Shown here one piece after another: positions 1 through 11,191 of a stretch of DNA of 64,000 nt. The position numbers were made by a program, and so were the translations under genes. Under the pieces are notes generated by a model. The model searched no databases. It was not told the origin of the DNA and worked only from the letters and a program-made list of their open reading frames with translations. Source of the DNA: Paraphaeosphaeria minitans (taxonomy: Eukaryota; Ascomycota; Dothideomycetes; Pleosporales; Didymosphaeriaceae); the NCBI GenBank assembly GCA_015832175.1, contig WJXW01000001.1, positions 1,984,001-2,048,000 on the forward strand, given 5' to 3'. The number at the start of each line of letters is the position of its first letter. Position 1 is the first letter of the stretch.

Positions 1-2566
1 GCAAAGAGGCTCGTTCTGCTCTATAAAAACATTCAGGGACGCGATGGCATCACCAACAAGATGGAGAAGGGATGCCCTACAGTTGACGCGGTAAAGAAAT
101 TCATCGCTCCCTTTGTTCGAAAGGCGTCAGAACCATTCGCAGAAGGGACTGATGCAGAGTGCTGCCCGTACCCACTTGTTGAGAAGGTTGTTGTCGCTTC
201 AAGTTCACCGATCCTCAACAAAGGAAACATATTGAAGGATGCACCCGGTGTCGGTGACACGAACAAAGCTCACGTAGATCGTGCTCACACGGCACTGAAG
301 AATACCGACAAGATCATGGTCGTTTCCGAAATGAAGAGATGCCTCGCGAACAATGAGCTGTATGCAACAATCAAAATGGCCCTGAAGCGAAGGGGGCCAG
401 GAGGTGTCCTCTTAGCTCTCACGCATTCTGCGGTAAATTTCCTATCTGCTCCAAAGCTATTGTTGGTTTTGAGCTCATCAAGTTGGTAGGAGATCGATGA
501 ACAAATCAAAAATGAAACACGCGGGCGTTTTACACGGGACCAACACCGGACGTACGCATCGCTTCAGCAACAAATCGCTGAAGTAGATACGGAGCTTCTA
601 CTTCTTAAAGAGCAAGAAGGGAACGTTGATGAGATCACAGCCAAGCGGGAGATAGAAGAGCAAATATGGGAGAAGAAGTAGGTTTTTTGAATCTTGAGAG
701 TGTCTATAAGCTGACAACTACTAGAATCAGGCGAAACGAGCTCGAGAACGCGTAAGTAACCCATGCCAGCATCCGATTCTCAGAAATCGCTCCACAACGT
801 TCCCTCACCAGGATAAACGGGGCATTCCGGTCCTGCTTTGCCGATAATTTATACTGACGTTTCGTAAGTGACTTCGAACTTCACGTCCGTGCACGAAATC
901 AACAAACGGTCGTTGACTTCCGAGGGAAGTTGTTATCTAAGAAGATCTGGAAGAAGCAGTACCCAAAGATCATCATAGTATGCATCGACAACTATGAGTA
1001 TGGCAAGCATGCCCCAAGCTACTCTCCGTGGACCCCTGAAGAAAGTGGTAAAACACTACGTCTGTCTAAAGAGGCTACTGGCATCCCGGAGTTGAGGAGT
1101 ATAATTGCAGATTTCCCCGCCGACGGAAGATGGGAGACGTTGAGGCATCACATTCACGAAACGTGGGAATGTACCATGAACTCTCTTGAGATGTCCGGTA
1201 CCGTGACTATCGCGCAGCGGAAAGCTGAGGTTGACGCGCAATTCGCTAGAAGTTGTCAGGTGGGTCAAGATATTTGCTGCATGTCTGTCTTACTAACATC
1301 ATGCAGGGCATAGTGACGATCATCGCAGAGCAATTCCTCGATCTGATCAGCGGACACATGGAGTCTGTCAAAGACCATATCTGTAAGTGATCAGCGAAGC
1401 TTTGTAATACAGCTGACAGTGAGTTCAGCTCAAAAGGAGAGATCGTGGGCTGAATCAGGACTCGAAACTCATGCAGGGTTCGCTAAAACGATGAACCCCG
1501 CTACACACAAAGCACTCATGAATAAGCATGGTACTTGCATCATCGTCGCCCCATATGTATCGTTGCTGACATATTGACCCAGGTTTGACAATCACTGGGA
1601 AGCGTAAAGAATTCGACCTCAACGAAGAGCTTTACGCGGAACCACGGAAGGTCATCGTGGCCGGCTTGGATGATCTGAGCGATGACCGGATCCCCCGTTT
1701 CTTCACCGAGCTAATCCAGGGCATCCGGAGCACTGTCGAAGACCTGTTTACCGAAATTGAGCGTGAGTTGGTGTTTTTTCTTGCCTCGAACCGCCACACA
1801 AATCTCCAGAACTTCCTTGATCTTGATACTCACACACATCTGCCAGACGGTCCGCACTATGACACCGTAGGTCTCAGCGCAAAGGTACAGGCAGGCATAC
1901 GTGTGCGCCAGAGAACGCTCGAGAGAGCTTGCATCTCAACACAGAAACAGGCGATCAGAATGATAAGGTCCGTTTATGCCATCACTTTTAAAGCGATCCA
2001 GCTGACCCCGTCCAGAGACATACGCGACCGTGCTCTTGTACCGCACGGCACATGTAGCTTCTTCTACGCTGCCTTCAAGCCCGCGTACGATGCGGCAAAT
2101 TCCGCTACGCCGAAAAAGAGTACGTTACCATGTATATTCGACGTCGGGTGTCGCTAAACCATCCGCAGAGTCACGATCGTACACCCTCCACGATGCCAGA
2201 TGTAAAGCCTTCGAAACGGCTCTCACTGTGCCCGACGGACCTTACTACCAACTATACATCATAATGTTCGAAGAGCTAGTTAAGAGCCTGGACGACTTAC
2301 AGCTACAGCTCATCTGCAACATCAAAACCATTTTCGCGGAGATACAGCATGAGATTGACATGGCGTGCTCCAGGAAGGACGACCATTGTCCCGAAGCGAA
2401 GGCTTTCCGGCGTGAGGTCATGCGACAGACTGAAAAACTGAGGACGCTGTTCACTGACGAAATCCGACCTTGTTTGGTTCGGGCGGAGAAGATGGCTAGA
2501 ATCCAGCGAGAGGAGGAGGAAGAAGAGGAGTATGAGGAATCCAACCCGCAGATGTCCGCGGCGTGA
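1..2566 (+). CDS. Dynamin-type GTPase (SLIP-GC/DUF7605-like), 3' part, ten exons
   Basis: Partial at the left edge: frame 1 is open from base 1, so the P-loop lies outside. Exon model: <1-432, 490-677, 725-751, 869-1259, 1307-1382, 1429-1530, 1583-1762, 1847-1967, 2016-2119, 2169-2566; the lengths sum to 2019 nt, a whole number of codons, giving 672 residues. The G3 motif DAPGVGD is clear, followed by a weak G4-like THSA/EID. A coiled-coil follows (exon 2), then a segment with a Y..H site, a PELR-like IPELR motif and a C-terminal helical domain of the fungal DUF7605 type, ending in a Glu-rich tail. Family knowledge: large GTPases resembling vertebrate nuclear SLIP-GC, expanded in filamentous fungi, roles mostly unknown. 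Membrane or nuclear location cannot be read from this part. A decayed relative lies at about 26.3-27.5 kb on the other strand. Confidence 0.78.
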
Positions 2567-3299
2567 ATGCTGGTTTAGCTACCGAGTCGTCAAAGTCTGG
2601 CGTTTGGTTCTTCGCGGTTGGACACAGCAACATTGGTTCGTTGCGTATCCGAAGCGTGCCCACCTGTCGCCGATGAAACTTATGCTCATTAGCGCGACTT
2701 TCTTTTTACTTGCATAGTGGGCCACGGATCCGGTGAGGTGCTCAGAACAAGGTAACCAGTGCATCGCATCGCATTGCATCGCATCACTCAGAGTGAGCGA
2801 TGCGATGCACCACTCTAGCACTTCCCAAACAGACGAACGGTTGAGCCAAAGTTGCTAGCTTGGTCTGGCGGAACAGCGAGCCTATGTAGCCTGGTTTGAT
2901 TCATCGTACTCATAGCATCTCCCGAGTCACCGCGTCTTGTGTCAGGTGAGGACGCAGCGTACCTACTCTTGTTCGTCGACTTGCAGCTCCCGCAGACAAA
3001 TCTGGATGACATGACCCATCGAACCAGCACTGAGAAGCAAGCAAGCCCATGCACTCCAAATAAAAGACAACGTGGCACAAAAGCGTGTATTCCACCTCGT
3101 GTGCCCAATGACCCAGTTCCAGACCTGCTATTGGGGTATTATCGTTTCTCAAAGCCAGCAAACAAGCCACGCCCAAACGCTGCAAACGCCGAAAAATGCA
3201 CCACGAACCTCCCACCTCCCAACCTCGTTGCTTCCATTCCACCCCCCTCCATCCATCCAAACATAACAATACAGCCGGCTCCGCAGAAAAAATATCAAT
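2567..3299. other. Intergenic, convergent 3' ends
   Basis: Between two convergent genes. Apart from the hairpin at 2775-2809 and its direct repeats, no coding signal is convincing; the overlapping reading frames here are Pro/Ser-rich noise and shadows of the next gene. Confidence 0.6.
2763..2809. repeat. GCATC direct repeats running into an imperfect hairpin
   Basis: Tandem GCATC(GCATT) units are followed by an inverted repeat: left arm 2775-2789 (TGCATCGCAT then CACTC) pairs with right arm 2791-2809, which carries an extra CGCT between the same two blocks. The result is a roughly 15-bp stem with a 4-nt bulge in the convergent intergenic space; it could help end transcription or simply be a repeat-derived palindrome. 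Confidence 0.6.
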
Positions 3300-6200
3300 T
3301 CATATCCTCCCCCCTTCAACAATCTCCCTGGCCACAAGTTCCAGCTCCCCACTCTCCGCCGTCCTCCTGCGCTCCAGCACCCACCGCTCCTCCCCACACT
3401 CGTCGTGCTCCCTCACATACGCCACGCTGTCCGCCGCGGACCCCTTCCGACTGTGGCTCGTGCGCCAGCGCTCGCTCGGCGTCACGAGACTCGTCGTGCT
3501 GATCGGCGAGATCAGGCCGAGAGATTGACGGCGCGGGGCGGAGGAGTTTGTTGCGGTTGCGGAGGAGCAAGCGGAGGGGGAGGTGGTGGAGGGCGGGGGT
3601 TGGGAGGTGTGCTGGGTTAGCGGGGGAGGAGGGTTGAATTGGTGGTGGGAGGTTGTTGCGGGCGGGGATGTGGGTAGGGATATCGCGGAAGGTGACATGG
3701 GTGAGGGTGAAACGTGGGGGTAGGGTGACATGGGGATGGGAACGCCTGGAAGTGATATCGCGGGGTGCGAGTGCAGCAACATGAGGGGGGGATGCGGATG
3801 TTGATGCTGTGACGCAAGATGCGTGTGCGTGTATGACATGTCCGTTAGGCTGGAGAGCGAATTGTAGTCGCTGACAGTGAGGGTGGGGCTGTCGGGGCGG
3901 TCTTCGTCGCCCGAGTTCTCATCGTCGTCGAGGACGGCGTCGCCGAAGTCGGTGTGGCCCGAACGTGTGAGCTGCTCGTCTTCTTCGGACTCGGCAAGGC
4001 TTTCCACAATAACGGCCGACTCGTCGCTCTCTATGGAGGAGTCATTGTGCTCGCGCATGCGGTTGCCGGCTGGGCTGGCGGTGCGCGGGACAAACTGCAT
4101 GCCCATTGGCGATGAGTTTCTGGGGCTCGTTCCGGGGCTGCCTGACGGTAAGCTTGCTGTGCTGCCGAATGCGCCCTTGCGGAGTCTCATCAGCGCATCG
4201 AGGCTCATGTCTTCCTCATCGCGCCACCCATAGGGGCTGACTCGGGCGAGTTGGGCCAGCGCCGGGCTGGTGAGCGATTGGCCCATGAAACCTGGGCTAG
4301 TGATGAAATTGGGACCCTCGCCAAGGTTTCTAACACTGATGAAGGAGTTGCGGGTGCTGTATTCGCTCCGCTCAGTGATGGGTGTGAGATTAGGCTCGCG
4401 CATCGCGTTGCGGCCACTGACACTCCGACCTAGTCCTGAAGCACCGAAGTAACCACCATAGGCATTCACAGCTTCGCCTTGTGGACCAGCATAAAATCCA
4501 AACTCTTGCCCATAGAAACCCTCATAGTCGTTTGCTAGAGCCTCCGAATTGGCCTCTGCGATCATCATGTCATCATCCATCAGATCATCGTACTCGCTGT
4601 AGTCGTAGTCGTCGAAACCTGAGCTCATACCGAAGGCATCGTCCTCAGGTGGGAAGCCCGTAGTGTCTTGACTGAAGCGGCCGTCGTCGGGTACGAGACT
4701 GGGACGCGAGTTGCTGATCGAAGAAGAATCGTCTGCATCAGAACCTGGCTGTCCAACGTCGACGCTTGCTTTCCTTGCGAATCGCCCCTCTGCTTCAGCA
4801 CGATTCGCAGCTTCCGCGAGCGCACTGTGATACGCGTTCAGGTTCCGATCAGACCTCGGATGGGCCCTCGTCGTCTTGTGCATTAGAGAAGGCTCTGATA
4901 TCTCGAGGTGCTTCGACAGAGTGTCATCGCCCGCTTCATACCCAGTCTCTGGAGCAGGCTTCACCTTGCGGTCGAAAAGCAGTCCCTCAGGGTCGTCAAA
5001 GATTTCCTCGTCGAAGTCGGTCGTTTCAACGTCACCCTGGTCCTCGATCATCCCGTCATCGAAATACATATCATCGCCCAAGCCCACTTGAGGGAACGTG
5101 ACTGATTTAGTAGGTTCAGGGCACGGTTGTGGCGACTCGTCCGGCGTGTAGTTGCCTGCAGGAACTTCCCCTTGCCGAAGATCCATCAAGCCAAGCCCCT
5201 GGACACTCTCCGCGTGTGCTTGTCCAAGTCCCAGGAAAGAACCTGCTGCTGAAGGGTCCATTGGCTGGAAAGTTTGTTCGGACATGGCAAATCCTATCCG
5301 TTCTCCGTTGGCATCTATCGGTGTCATCATCTCGCCGTTCAGCGGACTCATTACGTTTATATTTTGCTGTATCGACAACGATGAGAAGTCGAAGGCCCCC
5401 ATACCCGGTGACAGCATCTGGTCTCCCAAGCCGCCACCGTACTCGTCCTCTTCCCCGAGCATGGGAATTTCTTCCTCATAGCCACCGTCCATGTCAAAGT
5501 CATCATCCATGCTGTACTGGTCGTAATCGTCTCCCATGCTGTTGGTCGACATGCGAGCTTCCGACTTGGATGCCTTTTCTGCTGCTTTCTGTATATGTCG
5601 CTCCTCCATCATCTTCTCCTGCGCGGCGGATTCTCCGCCACCAATCTGGAAGCTGAACCTGGAAGCCCTACTTGTCAAGTGCTTAGGCAGACCGGCGGGT
5701 ACGAAGGATGGGTCCGTCATCGAAGTAGCTCGTGATCGTGAAGAAGGCGGTGTCTTTGTAGATTTTCGTTTCCTGGGCGTGGCTTCGGCAGACACGTCGG
5801 TTGGACTCGTAGGGCTCGGTACTTCTTGCACGGGGGACAAAACAAACGACGCATATTCCTGATTGGTTTCCGCAGTTGGTAGCTGCAGTGGAGCAGCCTG
5901 AGGCGGTAGCGTGGGCAAGTCTTTCGATACAAGCGGGGGCGGCAGTGGTGTCCAAGCGGGAGGCTCCGCAAGATATGAATTTCGGTTGCCAACCTCTTGC
6001 GATGGTGGCGGCGGTGGCGAGTGGCCAGGAGGCTCAGGTATGTACGAGTTCCTCTTCAGAAAGTCGTTATTGGCCAATTGCTCGGCTCTTATTGCAGCCT
6101 GGCTCTGCTCGTAACTTGTATCATCGTCGAAGTGCTCGGTGAAGACGGGCGTATGCTCTCTTTCCACCTTGGGCGGGCTCGCTTCTGCTTTTCGCGGTTC

Positions 6201-6974
6201 GTTTCCGTATGGGTTGTTGTACGAAAAGTTTCTATTCGGCCGCGGCGCACTGAAGTCGTGCACGATACGACCACGGATGCTGGGATCGTAGTTGTCCGGG
6301 ATGGGAGGGACGACGGATGGCGATCGCTGAGTTACAAGCGCTTCGTCGTGCAGAGCCTCGAGCGTCTGCCCAGACCTCCGGCGCAGCAGGAGCGACATGG
6401 GGTTTCGCAATCTCGATTTGGAGGCTTTGGGCGGTTGCGCAGAGGGCGTCGAGGGCTTCGAAGTGCTGGACAGCTTCTCGCTGAGGCCGGTTATGAGAGA
6501 CGTCTGGGATCTGGAGAAGCTGGAGTAGCCAAAGGATACGGCCGAGGGTGCGGGAGCCAGATGCTGGGTCGACCAAGGGGCGGACGGTGGTCTTTGTACG
6601 TACATGGTGCTCTCCACCACATGGGCGAGACTCTGTTGATTCGGTCGTAAGCCTGGCCGCTGGCTCCCTGCTGGCGGCGAAGGTGCAGGCGGGCTCAACA
6701 GCGAGCCATTGCCGCCCTTGTTCAGCCTGGATGCGACGCGTGCAATCGGAGGTAGCTGTGGGGGCAACGGCGACACAGGCGACGAGGACACGTAGCTTGC
6801 ATTGTTATCATCGGCCAGGCGCGGGCTCGACAGGTAGTCATAGTCGTAGTCGGTGCCCGAGTGCGCAGGGCTCGACAGCGGGTTGGCTGGCGGGATCGTC
6901 ACAGGCTCAGGCAAGGCGACGCTCGAGGCATTGCGCTTCGCAGCGTTGCGCCTTGCGGAGAAGAAGGGCGCCAT
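3300..6974 (-). CDS. Large low-complexity conserved ascomycete protein, 1224 aa
   Basis: Single uninterrupted minus-strand exon. No catalytic domain is visible: the protein is rich in Ser, Pro, Asp and Glu and should be largely disordered. Recognisable conserved islands are a SRFSFQIGG..AAQEKMMEERH segment near residue 440, an acidic YDQY/DDDFDMDGGYEEE block near 490, a second acidic Tyr/Asp block (FDDYDYSEYDDLMDDDMM) near 790, a TPITERSEYSTRNSFISV island and a C-terminal block (SLGLISPISTTSLVTPSERW ... WVLERRRTAESGE ... REIVEGGRI). I know this architecture from many Pezizomycotina, where it is often loosely labelled AGC-kinase, but no kinase fold is present. Many SP/TP sites suggest phosphorylation. 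The start is the only Met before the Ser/Ala-rich N-terminus. Function unknown. Confidence 0.85.
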   Translation of the reverse strand: MAPFFSARRNAAKRNASSVALPEPVTIPPANPLSSPAHSGTDYDYDYLSSPRLADDNNASYVSSSPVSPLPPQLPPIARVASRLNKGGNGSLLSPPAPSPPAGSQRPGLRPNQQSLAHVVESTMYVQRPPSAPWSTQHLAPAPSAVSFGYSSFSRSQTSLITGLSEKLSSTSKPSTPSAQPPKASKSRLRNPMSLLLRRRSGQTLEALHDEALVTQRSPSVVPPIPDNYDPSIRGRIVHDFSAPRPNRNFSYNNPYGNEPRKAEASPPKVEREHTPVFTEHFDDDTSYEQSQAAIRAEQLANNDFLKRNSYIPEPPGHSPPPPPSQEVGNRNSYLAEPPAWTPLPPPLVSKDLPTLPPQAAPLQLPTAETNQEYASFVLSPVQEVPSPTSPTDVSAEATPRKRKSTKTPPSSRSRATSMTDPSFVPAGLPKHLTSRASRFSFQIGGGESAAQEKMMEERHIQKAAEKASKSEARMSTNSMGDDYDQYSMDDDFDMDGGYEEEIPMLGEEDEYGGGLGDQMLSPGMGAFDFSSLSIQQNINVMSPLNGEMMTPIDANGERIGFAMSEQTFQPMDPSAAGSFLGLGQAHAESVQGLGLMDLRQGEVPAGNYTPDESPQPCPEPTKSVTFPQVGLGDDMYFDDGMIEDQGDVETTDFDEEIFDDPEGLLFDRKVKPAPETGYEAGDDTLSKHLEISEPSLMHKTTRAHPRSDRNLNAYHSALAEAANRAEAEGRFARKASVDVGQPGSDADDSSSISNSRPSLVPDDGRFSQDTTGFPPEDDAFGMSSGFDDYDYSEYDDLMDDDMMIAEANSEALANDYEGFYGQEFGFYAGPQGEAVNAYGGYFGASGLGRSVSGRNAMREPNLTPITERSEYSTRNSFISVRNLGEGPNFITSPGFMGQSLTSPALAQLARVSPYGWRDEEDMSLDALMRLRKGAFGSTASLPSGSPGTSPRNSSPMGMQFVPRTASPAGNRMREHNDSSIESDESAVIVESLAESEEDEQLTRSGHTDFGDAVLDDDENSGDEDRPDSPTLTVSDYNSLSSLTDMSYTHTHLASQHQHPHPPLMLLHSHPAISLPGVPIPMSPYPHVSPSPMSPSAISLPTSPPATTSHHQFNPPPPLTQHTSQPPPSTTSPSACSSATATNSSAPRRQSLGLISPISTTSLVTPSERWRTSHSRKGSAADSVAYVREHDECGEERWVLERRRTAESGELELVAREIVEGGRI

Positions 6975-7299
6975 TTTGTTTGGTATTATTATTTTTGGAG
7001 TCGCGCTGACGATGCCTCGAGGAAGGCTACTACTTAGGCAATGCTGCTACCGGAGCAAGCTGGCAGGGCAGACAAACGTGCTTCTTGCGCCTCTCACTGA
7101 GGCCATGGACGCTCGACAGCCATGCTGGGGCGAGGATGCGATGCGGGCCGGGCGTGGAGCAACACTCAGCGACGGTTCCGATGTTGCACTGCGCTCGGAA
7201 GGCTAGCGCAAGTTGCAGTCTGGATGGCGGCGACTGCGGTTCGGCGACGCGGAGAGGCGGGAGGCGGGAGGCGGGAGGCAGTAAGCTGTGTGTGAGGCT

Positions 7300-7380
7300 G
7301 CTGGGTGCTGGGTGCTGGTGCTGGTGCTGGTGCTGGTGCTGGTGCTGGGGCTGGGGCTGGGGCTGGGGCTGGGTGCTGGG
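7300..7380. repeat. (GCTGGT)n / (GGGGCT)n hexanucleotide repeat
   Basis: About six GCTGGT units pass into about four GGGGCT units, flanked upstream by a GGCGGGA repeat (7254-7279). It lies about 330-400 nt upstream of the start codon of the minus-strand low-complexity gene, so it is promoter or 5' UTR. On the minus strand it reads CAGCAC/CAGCCC; the plus strand is G-rich enough for G-quadruplex formation. Confidence 0.85.
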
Positions 7381-7789
7381 AGTGCTGTTTTGCGTGCTGT
7401 TGAGTCCTTCCTGCTCCAATGGCCAGGTTCATGCGGGTGCAGGGATCCTGGGTTAAACGCCTAGTACAATGTCACCACCATGAACACTCTTCCTTCCCTG
7501 GCGCGATTTTGAATTGAATGTATTGCTACATCATCTGCGCGCACAAAACCCACGTCTTCCGCAAAAGTAATGTGAGGACTGGACCCTGAGCCAAGTGAAA
7601 CCGAACTAGTATGACGTTTAGACTCGTGCTGTAGGTATGCCCATGCTGACTAATGACATCAAAAGACCCGAACATACTCACGCACTGAGTTAAGACTTGA
7701 TTGATGTTACGCGTGGAGTGCACAAGTGCTGTCACATGATACTCTCATGGAGCCTGTGGCTCTTTCCATCGTATGGTGGTGATGGGGTG

Positions 7790-8170
7790 GAGAGGCCCTC
7801 ACGTGCCCATCGCTCTTTCCATCGTAGAGTTGAGATATCCTCACGTGCCCATTGCTCTTTGCATCGTAGAGTAAGGTTGGGATATCCTCACGTGCCTATT
7901 GCTTAGATACCCTCGCGTGCCCGTCGCTCTTTCCATCGTAGAGTTGAGATATCCTCACGTGCCCATTGCTCTTTGCATCGTAGAGTAAGGTTGGGATATC
8001 CTCATGTGCCTATTGCTTAGATACCCTCGCGTGCCCGTCGCTCTTTCCATCGTAGGGTCAAGATACCCTCCCATGCCCATCGCTCTTCCATCGTAGAGTT
8101 GAGATATCGTCACGTGCCCATCGCTCTTTGCACCGCTCTTTCATCTTTCCATCGCTCTTTCCATCCTAGG
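7790..8170. repeat. Degenerate tandem repeat, 114-bp period, with CACGTG boxes
   Basis: A segment beginning CGCTCTTTCCATCGTAGAG recurs at about 7811, 7925 and 8039, giving a 114-bp period. Each period is built from smaller units of the form (TCACGTGCCCAT)(CGCTCTTTCCATCGTAGAGT)(TGAGATATCC). Exact CACGTG palindromes occur at 7800, 7842, 7889, 7956 and 8111, with CGCGTG and CATGTG variants between. No coding frame runs through it. Confidence 0.85.
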
Positions 8171-8533
8171 GTCGAAACATTTCCGTACAGAATGTCACAG
8201 TGACGCATTCATAACCCTTGTCTCATCTACCTCAGCTTACCTATCCGACACTTTGTTCTCTCACATCAAACGAGCACTTGCCAACCCAGCCTCGCTCAGC
8301 TACCCTCCCTACCTACGTCCGCCGACGCCTTGCACAGCTCTTGATTTGCCCCATGGTCTACCGCTATCTCCAACCATCCGTTCATGCGTAGTGCTTGATC
8401 TTCGAGCTAACTTCCCAAAGCTCGAATTCGTATCGACTCGTCCCCTCAAGACGACCTTCCCGAACGGGCATTAGTTCTCTATCGATACCAATCTAGCCGT
8501 TCAAGCTCGACCAAGCTTCCGAAGCTCGAGCTT

Positions 8534-8550
8534 GTAGGTACCGTACCTAC
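8534..8550. repeat. Perfect inverted repeat GTAGGTAC-C-GTACCTAC
   Basis: Eight-base arms with a one-base centre. A related site, TACCTAC-ATG-GTAGGTA, lies at 8909-8925. TAGGTA/TACCTA-type palindromes are common in ascomycete intergenic DNA, so a regulatory role is only a possibility for the downstream peptidase gene. Confidence 0.5.
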
Positions 8551-9364
8551 CTCGAGCCGAGCAGCTCAAGAACGCACTTCGTAGCATCAACTCAACCGTC
8601 TGCATCGTGGCTGGAAAACAGACCATGATGCGAGATGCACGTCGGCCTGTGTACCGAGCAGATGCGGTGAGTAGGTACAGGGATCGCGCGACTGCCTGCA
8701 GAAACCATGTTGCGTCGGGTCGGAACCAGCTGCTCCTCCAACGTCATCGATGCAGAGACGCACATCGGTTGTCGACCAGGGTAGCTCATGCCCGAAGATA
8801 TCCACAACCATTTATTAACCGTTACCGGCAGGTGGGATAGTTATCGCGCCCTCGGGTCCAAGACCGGGAAAGATCCAAGAATGACCTTGCTGCAGGAAGC
8901 TCCAAGCTTACCTACATGGTAGGTACCTATCGATACCTAGTCTATCGAGCTTTCGCACAGCGCCACTCCGCAACATGCTAGGTATTCGTACTGTAGCTAT
9001 TAGAGCTGATACTCAATTGGCTCTGTCGCCGCCGTGCTTTTTTTTTTGTCAGATTACATACGCTGCCCTCCTGCACCAAAGCCGCGCACGCCGAGAAAAT
9101 CGATACCGTACTAGATACCCTGCATGTATCCTGGCCCAAGGCAGGCAAGTGCTGAAGCTTAAGAGTTGGGCTCATCCCGCTGAAGATATGCTGCCCGCGC
9201 ATCCAGATTCTTGTCTTGCTCGTGTCTGTCTTGGGAGAGCTTGAACGCCAATCGAGCGCGCCATTGTGAGAATCTGAAGCAATTGACAGCTGGTAAGCTC
9301 AAATGATGAAAAAAGTTGACGGTTGTTGACCTTCTTGACGCAGCTTCTATAACTGCAATTCGCC

Positions 9365-11191
9365 ATGAAATCCTCACGTAAGATCGCAGCGGCGACGCTG
9401 CTAGCCAGCAGCGTCTCCGCACAATTCGTTCCCGCCCCAACAGACCTGATTGAGAAACTCGGCTTTGCGAACATAACGGTACGGTACAAGGAAGTCCCAG
9501 CAGGCATTTGTGAGCAGGACCCTAACGTCAAGAGCTATTCGGGATACGCGGATATCGCAGAAGACCAGCATCTGTTCTGGTGGTTCTTCGAGGCGCGCAA
9601 CCAAGATCCTACCACCGCGCCTCTGACCGTATGGATCAACGGCGGACCCGGCTCATCATCTATGATTGGACTCTTCCAGGAACTGGGACCTTGTGGTGTC
9701 GGGCCTGACCTGAAGCCCTTCAGCAACCCTTATTCCTGGAGCAATGCCAGTAACATGCTCTTCATCGATGAACCTTCGACTGTCGGACTATCGTACAGCA
9801 TACCTATTCCAGGTTACACGGACAAAGACGGCAACATTATCCAGCTGCCGAACGCGACTTGCCCAGAGTACGCGGAAGCATACGCCTCATGCGCTACATA
9901 CTCCAAGCCACTGATTCAGTCGGTTCCGAACAAGACCGAGGATGCCGCATCAGGCATGTGGAAGACCTTGCAGGGTTTCATGGGCGCCTTCCCACAGTAC
10001 TCTCGAAATGGATTCAGCTTCACAACGGAGAGCTATGGCGGTCACTATGGACCCGTGTTCAATTGTATGTTCAGATGCCATTTCTTCACCTGCGCGTAAT
10101 TGACTGACAATGCAACAGCCTATATCCTCGACCAAAACGCGAAAAACGTCTCAGGCACGAAACATATCAATCTTGAGAATGTTCTTATCGGCAACGGCTG
10201 GTTCGACCCCTTGATTCAGTACGAAGCCTACTACAAGTTCGCCATGGGCGGTAATACATACGACTACATGCCGTACAACGCATCGGTCATTGCCGAGTGG
10301 TCAAATAACCTGTACGGCGAAGGGAATTGTCTGGACCAGACCAAAGCCTGCCGCGCCACTGGCTCGAACGCGGTATGCTCCGCTGCAGACAACTTCTGCT
10401 ATGCCAAGGTCGAAGCTCCTTACGACATCTACACCGGCCGCGATGAGTACGACATGCGAGAGCTGACCCCGGACCCATTCCCATACAGCTACTACGTTGA
10501 GTACCTGAACACACCGGAGGTACAAAAGGCCATTGGCGCGTATCAAAACTTCAGCGAGAGCTCCAGCACCGTGAGCACGGCCTTTGGCAACACGGGAGAT
10601 GACGACCGCGAGTCTGGCACCATCGAGGCGTGCCGTAAGCTTCTTGAGGCCGGTGTCCAGGTCATCCTGTACTACGGCGATGCTGACTACAACTGCAACT
10701 GGCTCGGTGGGCAAGAGGTTGCCAAGCTAATCAATGCGACTGGCTACACCGAAGCCGGCTTCACCAACATTTCCACCTCTGATGGCGTGGTTCACGGTCA
10801 GGTCCGACAGTCTGACCTCTTCTCGTTCATCCGCATCTACGAGTCCGGCCACGAAGTACCTTTCTACCAACCGCTGGTTGCGCTAGAGCTCTTCGAACGC
10901 GCTTTGAACCAGAGCGACATTGAGACAGGTACGATCCGTGTCAAGGATCAAGCGGGCTACAAGACGATTGGCACGCCGACGAGCGATTACCGAGAGGGTA
11001 ATGCGACGATCCAGTTTGAGATTACGCCGAGCAATGCGACGTACAACGTGAAGTTGAATGCGCCGGATGCAGTCCCCACGTGGGCCGCGGGCGTTGAGAA
11101 GAGGGGATTGGTGGAGAAGAGGGCGTTGAAGCAGGCGAGAAGCTTTTTGGGGAGGCCGAGAAACTCCAAGGGTGGGAAGAGGCCGGCTTGA
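9365..11191 (+). CDS. Secreted serine carboxypeptidase, family S10, 590 aa
   Basis: Two exons, 9365-10064 and 10119-11191; the 54-nt intron has a CTGAC branch site and joins in phase (T|CC, Ser). The N-terminus is a signal peptide (basic MKSSRK, hydrophobic run, cleavage after SVSA). The S10 signature [11 protein letters not shown] is present. The catalytic triad is visible: Ser223 in [10 protein letters not shown], an Asp in the GDADYNCNW segment (421/423) and His478 in [11 protein letters not shown]. The residue before Glu-Ser is Thr rather than the usual Gly. About ten N-glycosylation sequons fit a secreted or vacuolar enzyme that removes C-terminal amino acids. The tail is basic with KR pairs and no GPI signal, so resemblance is to secreted CPS1-type enzymes rather than vacuolar CPY (inference). 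Confidence 0.93.

Larger units (their letters stand above)
6975..9364. other. Long divergent intergenic region
   Basis: Shared upstream space of the 3300-6974 gene (minus) and the S10 peptidase (plus). It holds the hexanucleotide repeat at 7300-7380, the CACGTG repeat array at about 7790-8170 and small palindromes at 8534-8550 and 8909-8925. Reading frames here are short, repeat-derived and unsupported. Confidence 0.6.
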
